Below are positions 46,489 through 57,956 of a stretch of DNA of 64,000 nucleotides, piece by piece. Origin of the DNA: Lindgomyces ingoldianus. Taxonomy: Eukaryota; Ascomycota; Dothideomycetes; Pleosporales; Lindgomycetaceae. Position numbers and translations under genes: made by a program. Location: NCBI RefSeq assembly GCF_010093535.1, contig NW_022985199.1:372001-436000 (forward strand), given 5' to 3'. Numbering within the stretch: position 1 is the first letter of the stretch; every line of letters begins with the position of its first letter. The notes under the pieces were generated by a model that saw nothing but the letters and a program-made list of their open reading frames with translations, made no database searches and had not been told where the DNA came from.

Positions 46489-48882
46489 GCTGTTCCCAGC
46501 CCGAACTAAAGAAGCCTTAAATCGATGTCGATCGAGAGTGCATGAAAACTATAAAGAAAGGAACAGGTTAAGACCAACAGAAAGAGGATTCCGGGAACAA
46601 GTCACGGCAAAAAGAAAGACGTGAGGAGCCTGGTGCGTTCAGCCTCGTCCAAGCTAGTCTCGCCAATTGGCCAACGAACGATACCGCGAGCGAGGCGAGG
46701 CATACCGACACAGCCTCGTTGAACGGCCCGCACACGTGCAATGTATCGAGATTCGTGGGCAGCCTGGCTCTTGTGAGGAGAAAGGTAGATGAGGTGCAGG
46801 GGGCTGAGCTCGAGGGTTGTGCGACATGGCCATGTCTATCGAGGAGGTCCAGCCTTGAAGCGGGATTAAAAAGGAAGAGGTTAATATAACGTAGAGGAAA
46901 TGATTTCTCCACGGCGTCTGATTAACTTGCCGTCATGGCGATAGTACTCAGCTAGAAGGAGAGGTTATCTTAGTCATCATTTTGACTAACCACTTAAAGT
47001 ATAAGTTAGTCTGCACGTGCGTCATCATTCACCCAAGCTCAGCCTCAGGATCTCCTACCTAAGCAGGTTAAGCTATTTAAGATTTACAGTACCAGCATCT
47101 TAGGGTGTAGAGCGCTTTTAAGAGGGCGATGATGCGCTTAGTAAGTACAAATGTCCATTTCCAAAACTAGTGCACCACAGCCTCGACAGTATCGACACTG
47201 TATAGTGGCAAAAATAGAGTGGATAGCAGAACCTAATTTAGGGTAGGCATCTACACTATGTTTGCTCTCTCCCCAATCCTAGCAAGAGGCTCGACCCTCC
47301 AACTCCCCCGGCTAGTGTTCTATGGCAGGTGATAGCATGTTATGTGTTATTTCGTTCACTATGGGAAAGTGTGCATTCGAGATTCGAGTCATCATGGTGC
47401 CACTACCATGGTTACGTGGACGGCTGAGATGGATAAGGAGGAGCAGCAACATGGCGGAGAACACCTCGTTACCAGAGAACGGTGGATAAATTTCCCACAA
47501 AAGCATTTTGACGTGTTTGAAAATAGGGAATACAAGGTGATCCACACTAACATACTATATTTTCGAGTTAACCCTAATGATCCAGAGGCAAACCTGTCTC
47601 CTTCTCCACTACTAAACACTAACCCGCACACCTGCTCTCAGGCAACACCACTTGACACCCAGCATTCCAATTCACAGCTTACTGCTTAAACAGCGAGACG
47701 CTTTGTCACTCCCAGCAAAAATGGCTCCAACGCATGTCTCTAGTGCATAATAACTGTCTGGAGAATCTGTGCAGGTAAACTGACAAATACTTCCCCAAAA
47801 AGATCCAGTTAAAGCCAGCGAGCTCTATGAAGCAAACCCTCAGCAGAGCAGCCCAATCCGATATCGAAGCTAGTGAGGCCAGAATCCGAACTAAATTTAT
47901 GATATTAAGCGAAACTAGTTCCACACATCCATCCCTATCTTCTCAGACACCACTACCAAATCGAGGAATTCAGCCTGACAAGAAATTGCAACATCAGCCA
48001 GGTTTGCATCTCTTTGGAAGTAACAGCGCTTTGCCCTCAAGCAGGAGGGAAATCCTTGCACTCCTATTAAGAAAAAAAAAGCTTTGGCTTGAAATTGTGG
48101 GTTTTGAACTCATTGACAGGACCGGGGAATAAAGGTCCAGCCTCAAGAGCATCCAAAATCGGAAGTTCTTCAAGCGTTACGTGGAATTAAGAAGAATGAA
48201 GGGAGAAATATAATGATATTGAGGAAGATAATTCCAGAGGCTTGCTCATCAGATGGTATTCCTTACAAACGATGGATTGGGATCTAAAAAGAAGCAATGG
48301 TTTGCCCCTTCTAGCCCGGAGCAGCAGAGCAAGGAGGAAAGGAGAGAGGAGGTGAAGCATTGTACTACCGGAGAACCCGCAGATGAAACCCTTCTGGAAG
48401 AGTGAGGAAGGGTAGCGAGAGTGGATACACGGCTAAGCAATGCAACCAGATCATAGATAAACTCTATATAAGGGCCCTCGACGACACAATTGAGACTAGA
48501 ATGAGGAAGAAGTGCATACTATTAGAGCTATATGCAGCAAAGAAGTTGAGATTCGAACAAGGAATGCAACAACAAGGTGGCCCGTCATCTCAGCCGCGAG
48601 CAACACCATCCCCGTCACCAGCTCAACCCCTCTCCCGACACGATGGTAAACCGATCAAAGATGTCCTATATAGAAGGAACGTTGGGACGGTGAAACGAAC
48701 CCCTTAATCCCGTTTGGAGCTAGAAATCAAGATTGGGGAGGGGAGAATATGTGAAAGCGGATAGCAATACAATATTCATGTCAATGGTAACAAAAAGACC
48801 TAGTTCAAACTATGGGTCTTGCGTGACTGAGCTTCTAAAGATTTTTTACAAGGTGTCGCAAATATACCAATAGCTGCATACT
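46489..48882. other. Gene-poor stretch
   Basis: Open frames at 47342-47689, 47827-48132 and 48402-48707 (plus) have about 100 codons each, no recognisable domains and no signal or membrane segments. The last (with KQCNQIIDKLYIRALDD and RMRKKCILLELYAAKKL) is charged and helical-looking and may be a relic. The region next to 46489 should hold the promoter of the fusion gene. Confidence 0.35.
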
Positions 48883-49863
48883 CTATACTTTCGGCTGGGG
48901 CTCTGCCAGGCCAATCTTGCCTTCATCATCATACACAATCTCTCTAATCTTCACACACCTTAGGTGATTGACGCCCTTCGACAGTGAAGTATCATGGTAG
49001 AAAAGATACCATTTGCCCTTGAACTCTACGATAGAGTGATGCGTAGTCCATCCTATGACTGGTTCTAGGATCCTGCCGCCGTACGTAAATGGACCAAGTG
49101 GGTTGTCGCTTGTCGCGTAGCAGAGGTAGTGCGAATCGCCGGTGGAGTACGAGAAGTAGTATTTGCCATTGTACTTGTGCATCCAGGCTGCTTCGAAGAA
49201 TCTCCTATCGTGGTCGGACGCTGGAAGTGGCTGTCTATCTTTGTCTAATATTACGACATCCTGGACATCAGACTTGAGGGACTTCATATCTTCGCTCAGT
49301 TTTGCAACTTTTGCGCACAAAGCAGGACCCTCCTGCGCTTCCATTTTTGAGTAACTCTCCCTCACAAATTTTCCAGTGCTCCAGCACTGCAATTGTCCAC
49401 CCCATATGCCGCCAAAATAGAGGTATGCTTGTCCGTCGTCGTCCACGAAACTTGCAGGGTCGATACTGAAGCTGCCCTGAATCGGCTCCGGCTCCGGTTT
49501 GAAAGGACCTCCTGGCTCATCTCCAACAGCCACACCAATCCTGAAGATTCCCTCATGATCTCTTGCAGGGAAGAACAGGTAATATTTACCGTTCTTTTGT
49601 GCCGCATCTGGAGCCCAGAGTTGCTTCGAGACCCACGGAATATCCTCCTGTTTCAGTGCAACTCCGTGGTCAGTCACGGGCCCACCGACTGTGTCCATAC
49701 TAAAAACATGATAATCATTCATGTCATACTGATCTCCATTATCATTGTCCTTGATATCGGTCTCACGATCGTGGGAGGGGTAAACGTAGAGCTTGCCATT
49801 GAAAACATGCGCAGACGGGTCGGCAGTAAAGACGTGTGTGACGATGGGGTCTTTATCGGCCAT
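48883..49863 (-). CDS. Glycoside hydrolase family 43 enzyme, no signal peptide
   Basis: A single-exon frame of 326 residues covers the full five-bladed propeller length of a one-domain GH43. The three expected carboxylates are present: the general base Asp in FTADPSAHVF (~15), the pKa-modulating Asp in SFSIDPASFVDDDG (~130) and the general acid Glu in RFFEAAWMHKYNGKYY (~220). Other family features are LWAPDAAQKNGKYYLFFPAR, AYLYFGG, YATSDNPLGPF and GWTTHHSIVEFKGKWYLFYHD. Family members cleave arabinofuranosyl or xylosyl linkages in plant hemicellulose. The protein starts MADKDPIVTHVF with no signal peptide, so it probably acts on imported oligosaccharides in the cytosol. Substrate cannot be told from sequence alone. 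Confidence 0.9.
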   Translation of the reverse strand: MADKDPIVTHVFTADPSAHVFNGKLYVYPSHDRETDIKDNDNGDQYDMNDYHVFSMDTVGGPVTDHGVALKQEDIPWVSKQLWAPDAAQKNGKYYLFFPARDHEGIFRIGVAVGDEPGGPFKPEPEPIQGSFSIDPASFVDDDGQAYLYFGGIWGGQLQCWSTGKFVRESYSKMEAQEGPALCAKVAKLSEDMKSLKSDVQDVVILDKDRQPLPASDHDRRFFEAAWMHKYNGKYYFSYSTGDSHYLCYATSDNPLGPFTYGGRILEPVIGWTTHHSIVEFKGKWYLFYHDTSLSKGVNHLRCVKIREIVYDDEGKIGLAEPQPKV

Positions 49864-50889
49864 GACTGCAGAGATCCGGACGAATTGAGTAGCTAAAGGA
49901 TTATCGTAAAGAAAGTGGTGTTAGCAAGTTGCCGGGTTGGCATCGTGAGCCTTTATGGAGCTGCCCCGCGAGGCCCAAACGGCCTTCAATTCATCCATAT
50001 TATCCACCGGGACGGCTAGCCTAGGACATAGAAGCCAAGAGGCTGTCAGGTGAGGTTAGGTTGCGAGAGTCTTCATGAAATAAGATCAAGTGAGTTGAAA
50101 AAGAGGGTCTTGAAGACGAACAAGACTGGACGTCTTTAGCCGCTCAATTCAACCGCTGCAAAAGCGCCCATGGTTGAAGATACTGGGCCGGGTCGCCGGA
50201 GGTCGGGCAGGAACACTCCTTCAAGCTTTGTCCGAGAATGGTATACACACGCGTTAGACTTCAAGATCAGAGACTTTGACGGGAGCACAAGGAGTCACGA
50301 GTGCACGTGCGCAAAGATGACTAAGTGACTGGAGAATAGTTAACTAAAGTTAACGGTGTCAAGCTCCGGCTCCCCAAACAGATATGCTATGGCCAACCTA
50401 ATGGAGTTCGGAATGACGATGGACTGGTCAAGCCATCCATATTGTGCAGATCTCAGGGAAGGAGTCTTCAAACGCTGGTGGAGTCGGCGGGATAGAACGC
50501 TGGGCACTATATCTGCGGAACCCGCAAACACTCCGTTAAACGTTTGCTGCAGGAACAGCAGTTCACAAAGCGCGTGTGAAGGAGATGAGATGAACGAGGG
50601 GTTTCGAGGATTCCAACTACATGGTCCAGCGGTCCACAGACGTCCGGATCAGGAATCGCATCACCCAACGAAGGATTCATTGCAAGGATTTTTGAAACAC
50701 ATACGGTGGCATTCAGCATCACAATATCCGCAAATGCAAGAGGATCTGCGGGCTGGCATCTCGGAGTTAAAAGACATTGATATCGGTCGGGCCCACGTTG
50801 AGGGAAGATGATGTCTTTCGTCTGCTTTGGTGTATCCACATTTCTAGTTGCTCGTTGGGGACTTTGGTAAGTCCACAGGGATTGTGCTT
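49864..50889. other. Spacer with possible degraded coding sequence
   Basis: The spacer lies between the divergent GH43 and GH72-like genes. On the minus strand, protein-like pieces occur in two frames (50839-50507, with FADIVMLNATVCVSKILAMN; 50531-50340, with FAGSADIVPSVLSRRLHQRL and SIRLAIAYLFGEPELD). They could be one decayed enzyme gene, but I cannot assign it. The rest is promoter DNA. Confidence 0.35.
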
Positions 50890-53049
50890 ATGGCTATGAA
50901 GCTTAATGCATTTTATTCTTGCTGGAAATTTACCCTGTGGCCATTAACGATACTATGGAGTGTTTTAGCACTGGCTGAGCTGGATCCAGTTGTCATCAAG
51001 GTACGATATGTGTAAGCTGATACTACTCCGCCAACTAATCATATCAAGGGAAGTCGATTCTTCTACAAGACCAATGGTGACGAGTTCTTCATTCGAGGAG
51101 TGGCCTACCTATATCCAAACCAGACCCAACCCCCGACGGATCTCCTTGCCGACGAAAAAGGCTGCGCGCGCGACATTCCACTTCTCAAGGCCCTCAACGC
51201 TAATTTGATATCTGTGGGGTATCTGGATCCAAATCGTGACCATAGCGGCTGCATGAGCGCCCTTGCAGATGCCGGTATCTATGTCTTAGCAAGTCTGCAT
51301 AGCGACTATCTGGCGAGCAACGAGTCCTCTACTCCCACATGGACTTCCGAACTTCAGGACCTGTATACTGGTGTTGTTGACTCCATCGCCCAGTATACGA
51401 ATACATTCGGCTTTATTCTCACTGAAACTGTGTATGATAATCCTGGCGACTGGCCCTACCGCAAAGCCTCCATTCGCGATACCAGAGATCACATTGTTTC
51501 TAAGAATTACCGAGATATCCCCATAGGGATCACCCTGGCGCCTGTCAGCGAAGTATACACTGAGGATGAGTTCCTCTCGGAAGTCGACTTCATGACATGT
51601 GATATGTCGGCTGCAGATTTTCTAGGTCTCCTGCTTATGCGCCAGTTCGAGAACACTTGCCAAACGGACGACAACTCTTTTGATTTCTTAGCAATGCCGC
51701 GAAAGATAAATGCCAGGACCCAAATACCTGCTTTCATCTCGCAATATGGATGTCATACTGATCGGTTTAATGAGAAGTTGGATCAGCGTAACTATTCTAT
51801 TGTTCATCCCATATACTCTGATACTGCGGTTGAAGTGCTCAATGGAGGGATAGCGTTTGAGTACTTCCAGCGAGAGAATCCAGATTATGGTATGGATCCG
51901 CATTTGTTCCACGTTCACATGAAGACTGACGTATTGCAAAGGTTTAGTCTCTCTCGTCTCCCCACAAAGAGTTACTGCTGTTCCTGGTTACTCCGCTCTT
52001 TCATCTGTGATGGCAACAGTGAATCCCAAGTCCACAAACGCAGCCTTGTATACACCTACTACTCGAACGCCGAGCTGCCCTACAATTGTAGGAACGGCAA
52101 CGCTCGCACCTACTTTACCGCCGACGCCATCTCGCAAAGTATGTGATTGTATGATGGATACCTTGCAATGCATCGCAACAACTGACACACAGCACTTTGT
52201 AAACAATCCAACAATCATGAATTCAGAGGTTGGGAATTCTTTCGGCCTCTCATTTGATGCAAACGTCAGCACTATCTGCGAGGGCAAAATGGATCAGATA
52301 TGTACGGGAATCTACACAGATGTCGAGCGCGGACAGTATGGGGCATTCAGGTGAACCTCTACTCAACGCCCGCCCCAAATACCGAACATTCTACTAAATT
52401 GACGTGCAGCATCTGCGATAATTCGGAAATATACTCCTGGGCAGCGAACCGATACTTCAAACGTCATGGTGCATCCGAGCAAAGTTGCAACATTAATGGC
52501 ACGGTACAAATGCGCACTCCTCCTACGAAGAACGATGCCCAGTGCAAATTCCTCCTCGGCCAACTTGACGAAAATGGAAAAGGGACAATTACGTTCTCGA
52601 CCTTGGCTCCTACTTCGACTTCACCAACATCTTCATCATCTCCAAAATCAGGCCAACCACCGAACGGAAACTCCCCATCCAGCAACAACGCCTCGGGCTC
52701 ATCTCTCTCCAGCGCTGCGAAGATCAGTATCGCAACATCCATTACCGTACTCGTTATCCTCATCCTCACCTTGGTGTCCTTCCTCATCCGTCGGCGACGC
52801 AAGAAATCCATGCAACCATCGCCCTCGAAAAGAGATTTCTCTGATTCAGAACTAAGTCAGTACGAGAGGAAGGAACTGGACGGGAAAGCTGTAAGCGAGG
52901 TGGAAGGTCCACTCCCCATAATTGCAGAACTGCCGGCATTTGAGAAACCAGTGGCAGAATTGGACGCGAATTTCCTACCAGGAGAGGTCAGGGGTGATAG
53001 TGTTAAGCTAAGGATACCGGCGGAATTGCACGGGGATAAGGCGGCTTGA
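50890..53049 (+). CDS. GH72 glucanosyltransferase-like pseudoenzyme with CBM43/X8 domain and C-terminal transmembrane anchor
   Basis: The exons are 50890-51000, 51049-51889, 51942-52350 and 52410-53049 (666 residues; an alternative start is at 50896). The N-terminus is a signal peptide (LWPLTILWSVLALAEL). The GH72 part begins GSRFFYKTNGDEFFIRGVAY and matches the family through DIPLLKALNANLISV and GIAFEYFQRENPDYG. The acid/base Glu is kept at ~163 (FGFILTETVYDN), although the usual GNE is LTE. The nucleophile position, SEYG in active Gas/Gel enzymes, is SQYG here (CAA, 51742-51744, residue ~269), so transglycosylation should be lost. A CBM43-like Cys-rich domain follows (~382-490: VCDCMMDTLQC, ICEGKMDQICTG, SICDNSEIYSWAANRYF). 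Then come a Ser/Thr/Pro-rich stalk, one helix (~559-581, ITVLVILILTLVSFLIRRRRKK) and an ~85-residue acidic cytosolic tail. There is no GPI signal. Confidence 0.87.
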
Positions 53050-53620
53050 GATGAAGAGGAGCAATAAAGATAAGATAGAGAATGAGTGGGTGAGATGGAA
53101 GAAGGGAAAAGATATCTTGAACATGAAAACACCGAACTTGAATTCCACCAGGAAGACTCCAGTGACATCACTGAGGCAGGAAATAGAACAGCTTAGAAAA
53201 ATCCATGCACCACAAATACACTGGAAGACATGCTCGTACGGACACAACTCCATCATTGACATGGATGAGAGATCGACCTATTGGAACTATACAATTGGAC
53301 ATCCGAAGAACCACACCCATGAATCTCGTTCAACCCCCTCCGACTAAGCTCGCAATGCAGATATATGTACTGCAGTGCCAGCACTTATGACGGAACAAAC
53401 CAAGGACCAGACCTAGGTCCAAAACTCAGCATAATCTTAGCAACTCCTTGACCTACAGCACGAGGTTTAACATATATACTCCACCTCAGTCATGTTCCAT
53501 CATATGCAACAATATGCTGTAAACAGTTTAACTCCCATCCCCAACGGAGTTGGAGCCGAATATAATACCCCACCCAATCTACTTGTATCCCTCTCTAGAA
53601 TTTAGCCTCCATTCTAGGAT
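53050..53620. other. Convergent 3' spacer
   Basis: The spacer lies between the stop codons of the GH72-like gene and the RING-H2 gene. Only short open frames occur. No gene is seen. Confidence 0.5.
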
Positions 53621-54793
53621 CTATCCTCGCTGATACACGCTCGGATGAGCATACATCGGATCTTCATCTCCCTCATGGCCATCACCCCAGTCGTAATTTT
53701 CGTCATCCACCCCCTCATCTTCATCTTCTTCCTCTTCCTCTTCCTCTTCACTATCGCCGCCGCTATCGTTGCCCTGGAGCCCGCCATCCCACCTAACACC
53801 CCTGGCCTCTTCCCCTCTGCCTGTCTCATTCCTATTTCCACTAAAGCCTATAACCCAAGCTCCCCACTCCCTAACCAAACCCACTACCCTCGCGGCTCTC
53901 CCCCTCTCCCCCTCTTCCACGCTACTCCTATCAGCCTCAGCAACCCCCCTCTCCTCCCTTCTCCCAGTCCCCACCCCCGCCCTCCTAATCCTCCTAACCT
54001 CAAACTTTCTCACCTTAAACCACTCGGACCGACAAAGAGGACACGAGTTCGAATTGCGCATTCCACTCAGAATCCAATTCCTGAGACATGCGTAGCCAAA
54101 GACATGGTCTCGACAACCGGGGACGTCGCGGACGAGGATGGGGGGATGAGATGCGTGGAATGACTCGTGGCAGATGGGGCAGAGGGTGGTGGGCGAAGGG
54201 TACAGGGGGTGGGGTGGGATGATGGGGGTTAGATGATTGCTTATGAAGTGTGTGAGTGTTGGGTGGGGAGTTTGTGGTGTGCGGATAGCAGTGGGTGCTG
54301 GTGGGGTGGATGAAGCTGGGGCTAGGGTCGGGATGATTAGAGATATAGGTGAAAATGGACGGATAGGGGAGGAGAGGTTGTCGGCAAATATTGAAGCCCC
54401 CGCGGGCGTTTGTCGCTGGGTCTGGACAAAAGATTGTTGGCGTAGATGCCGCCGGCCAGGGAAGGAGCCAAGTGGGATAATAGTACGAATTTCGTGCGGA
54501 TCGGGGTGGCGAATTCTAGTTCCGCGTCGTCTGGCCACGTCCAAATTCGTATCCGGAATTCTGCTCTCGTTGTTCGTGGGAGATGAGGCCGGATCTCGAG
54601 GTAGGGGTCGGGTTGCAGTCGGATCTGTGTTGGAAGGGGAGGAAAGTGCTTCTTCTATGTATTCGAAGAACTGCCGTCGGTATTCGGAGAGTTCTCGCTG
54701 TTGTTCGGAAGGTGTTTCGAGGGTGTTCTCAGGTGATGGCGATGGAGAAGACGCGAACGTAAAATGATTCCGTAGGCGGCTGCTCCTGCCCAT
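53621..54793 (-). CDS. RING-H2 finger protein, putative E3 ubiquitin ligase
   Basis: A single-exon frame of 390 residues. The N-terminal 200 residues are Ser/Pro/Thr/Arg-rich and probably disordered. A RING-H2-type finger follows: LCPICHESFHASHPP, VPGCRDHVFGYACLRNWI, NSCPLCRSEWF. The order of ligands is C-x2-C, a long first loop, C/H, C-x2-C at the end. Fingers of this kind recruit E2 enzymes for ubiquitin transfer. After it come Arg-rich segments and a strongly acidic low-complexity tail (a run of Glu/Asp encoded by TTC/TCC repeats at ~53720-53760 on the plus strand). No transmembrane helix is seen, so it is probably cytosolic or nuclear. The substrate is unknown. Confidence 0.8.
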   Translation of the reverse strand: MGRSSRLRNHFTFASSPSPSPENTLETPSEQQRELSEYRRQFFEYIEEALSSPSNTDPTATRPLPRDPASSPTNNESRIPDTNLDVARRRGTRIRHPDPHEIRTIIPLGSFPGRRHLRQQSFVQTQRQTPAGASIFADNLSSPIRPFSPISLIIPTLAPASSTPPAPTAIRTPQTPHPTLTHFISNHLTPIIPPHPLYPSPTTLCPICHESFHASHPPILVRDVPGCRDHVFGYACLRNWILSGMRNSNSCPLCRSEWFKVRKFEVRRIRRAGVGTGRREERGVAEADRSSVEEGERGRAARVVGLVREWGAWVIGFSGNRNETGRGEEARGVRWDGGLQGNDSGGDSEEEEEEEEDEDEGVDDENYDWGDGHEGDEDPMYAHPSVYQRG

Positions 54794-55085
54794 GATGAAT
54801 TCCGTTCAGGGGTAGCTGTAGTTGATCAATTGCACTCCTAAATGGGTTGTTGTTGCTGAGTTTAGCAGGATATGAAAACATTGGGTCTCGGGCGCCCAGC
54901 AGCAAGTAGATAAATAAGCGGCGGGTTAGCTAGCACGTGTGTGAAAGTAGTGATGTGGCTCTGCTGCTAGTACGTCTTGTCAGTTCATGGGTAGGATGAA
55001 AGCTCCGCCGTGATAGCAAACATAGTGATTGAGATATATACAGTGAATGTAGACGTCGCGGCGTCGAAACAGGATGGAGTTTGCT

Positions 55086-56275
55086 TTAGTGACCAGGAGC
55101 CACAGAATCTAGGTACTGCACAATCGAGGCTGCAGTGGCATTATGTACTGGAAAAGTTGGATGCAAGCTGTTCAGCCAGAAATAGTCATTGACGGGAAGA
55201 CCGCATGTGGAGTTGAAGTAATACCAGGTTGGTGTGCCACTGGTCGTGTGGTGTTAGTAAAATCTGAAAGGATATCTTTGGAAAGGAAGGGCCATAAACT
55301 CACTTCTGGTACGCATCACAAAATGCGGTTGTATTCTTAATATCACTTGTTTGGGGGAAAGACTTGGGATTTTCGAGAGCAGTCTCGTAGAGCTCATATG
55401 TTTTGTGTACAAACACATTCGTGATGTCATTATGCCGATTCTTGAAGGTCGTTGAGAGGTTCGTCAGTCTTGAGTTCCAGTTCTTAATGGCAGTACCCTC
55501 GTTTTCTATTGACCAATTGCCGTTAGCCAACGTGAGAGGGGCGAGCTGCACAGGCGGTACGCTCATGAATAAGAAGTTGCGGGCTCCGGTCTTCCAGACT
55601 TGTTCTAGCAGACTATCGTATTCGGCAAAGATCATATCATAGAGCGTGGCGTTGTTGAGCCACCAGGAGTTCCCAACGTCGTTGATGCCAATGAAGAAGG
55701 CAAATAGCGAGTTGCTGGAAGTCCAGGGTGCGACTTTCGGATGGGAGCCGTACGCAGGAAGGTACTCGTCTTGGACTTGGTTTTTGAGGGAGAGAACAGT
55801 GGGCGCGTATGGAGTTACAAGAGCGCCATCCACTGTAGCACCCCCATAAGCAAGGTTGTACGTTTGAATGTAGCTCTCATTGTAAGTGTATGTAAGGAAA
55901 TCAACCCAATTTGGTCCACTAGATCATGTTAGACACAGTCTTGTGAGAGTAGGTATTCGAACATACTTTGCTGAAGTCCATCCCCTATTATACTGGTAAG
56001 CTTGGATCATGAAGTTCAATTGGCCGCTTACGGATAGTCTGGGTTGCCCATAGGATTTGCGGGATTCGGCTGGGTCCCATTCACATTGAAACCTGTTTGA
56101 GTATAGGAATCGCCACTGTCACATTCAGTAACTAGATCGGAGCATATGGAGAGATTTCTTACAATACAAAAAAGTATTTGACGCCCTTCCATCCTGACCA
56201 TGATGGCTTCGCCTTTGAAGGAGCCGCAATAGCGAAGGGCGAAAATAAAAGCGCCAAAGCAATAGATTGTCTCAT
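55086..56275 (-). CDS. Secreted GDSL/SGNH esterase (CE16-like acetylesterase)
   Basis: Five exons, 56275-56163, 56115-56032, 55984-55967, 55918-55304 and 55239-55086, give 327 residues in frame. Exon 3 is only 18 nt. A signal peptide (MRQSIALALLFSPFAIAAPS) opens the protein. Block I is VFGDSYTQTGF with the nucleophile Ser; block III is FFIGINDVGNSWW; the C-terminal block V is LNSLHPTFPVHN with the catalytic His. PNWVDFLTYTYN and YNLAYGGATVDG are typical of fungal members. The enzyme should remove acetyl groups from plant-wall oligosaccharides outside the cell, which complements the GH43 enzyme 5 kb away, although the two genes are not adjacent. Confidence 0.9.
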
Positions 56276-57956
56276 TTTTGCAACAACCCACAGGAATTCG
56301 GGGGGCAACAGAGTCAACGGCATAGAATGAAAGAAACGACTGGAGGTACAGAGTGCAAATATAAACCATTGCGTCGCGCCAGGGAAACGGAGCGAGATGA
56401 GCCATGACGGGAAAACCTGGAAACCTAAATTAAGTAGATTGCACTAGGTACTATATATTTCGTTCTAGAAGATGAAGTGGTACTAAATATCGTTCGAAAC
56501 TTTGAAGGAAACACTAGGAAGGGTTTTAACGTCTGTGGAGACGTGTTTGATCGCCACCATGATGCGGGGATGGGTGAGAAAGCCACCTGGTGGCTCTCTT
56601 CCCGTTCCGTGTCCGGAAGGGAATGGGGTGGAGGTGAATATCAATATTTTCCTCGCGGAATTAAGTAAAATAATTAATCCGCGGGTAATCGTCCCTGGAT
56701 ATTTGTGGTTGAAAAGCTTTTCGTGAAAGCGAGACCGAGAGCCAAGCGTCTGGAATGGAGTGAGTATTATCCAATCAGAGGCAAGGTGGGCTAGAGAAGA
56801 AAATCATATTAGATCTGGGGTGGTATCAAGCTCAAAGGAACGCTAATATCACCAGAAGTGTCGTGGCCTTGCAGTCGCTTTGCAACATAAAAGTTCTTCC
56901 TAGATCATGCCAGGAGAGTTCATTCATCCCGAGGTCATCGCGGCCACTGGCTCGTACGAAGTACCTGGGTATGTATGTACAATCACGAGTGGACGAAGCC
57001 ATTCGGACTCGGGAACTGTCGGCATCCGTCTTTACCAAAAAGTAATCATGCGGCTGAAGTTATGTTGTCGTCGGCATCAAAAGGACTAGAAAATGGCGCT
57101 GGAGGTCTTGGGAGGTGATCCGCAGTCACCGGAAGCCTCGGAAGACATCGAAACGAGCAATGACCCGTTCGCGGCGACTGAGTCGCTACCAAAAATGTTT
57201 CGGACGTCATACAAGGATACCTCTTGAAGTAGCACGAGGTTGAGGTGGAGCGTGTAATGGTGGAGATGTGGAGCTATTCCCTTGATTGTGGTCAAGAGGA
57301 AGATCGCAGCTGAGCTTCATCGCCATGGTCGCTTGGCTGTCACTGGGCATACGATGCAAGGTCAGCAGAAGGAGCAGTTGGATGAAGGATGAGCTAACAA
57401 CTCGAAAAGGGGAAATTGGTGTGAATAATTGGTGTGGCTGTGAATGTAAGGCTGAAGTGACAGGGATGCAAGCTGCCTGGTTGGAAAGGCCCAGCCATTC
57501 ACTGGCCACAGCGACAGTGTCTCAAACATATGAAAGTGCTGGTAAGCCAAGGCGTAATCCGCCCAGCTGTCTTCTTTCACTTTCTTGAAAATTGCATCCC
57601 GAGTGCCGTGAATCAGCCCTCACGTTGTGTCCCGCCATTGTTCGTCCCTTCGGCCGTACTGTGCGCCGACCGACTTCGAAGTAGCGACCTGTCACCAGCA
57701 GGTTTTTGGAAGACGCGCCTCCGAAGCTTATATTCTCCAACTGCTGCGCAACCAAAAGTGGCTCTCGCATATTCTTCCGCTGGATTGAAAGCCATGCACA
57801 CCTGCTGAAGAGAGTGTTGACGTGGACGTGGTCTTGGAAAACGCCACATTCGCGTACCCACGCTGGACATCTGCGAGTCCCCGTATTCTAGGCATCTGCA
57901 GCGACAAAAACAAAGTCGAAGGCAGCTCTTGAACACTGTTGCACGATAGCGAGACC
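56276..57956. other. Spacer and promoter of the OSH3-type gene
   Basis: Only open frames below 105 codons occur, none with a recognisable domain. The right half presumably holds the promoter and leader of the gene at 57957. A small frame near 56907 (+) begins MPGEFIHPEVIAATGSYEVP, with no known family. Confidence 0.4.

Noticed and set aside
53645..54163. Plus-strand open frame of 172 codons with a hydrophobic start
   Set aside because: It lies opposite the RING-H2 gene, and its Phe/Leu run is the complement of the acidic tail.
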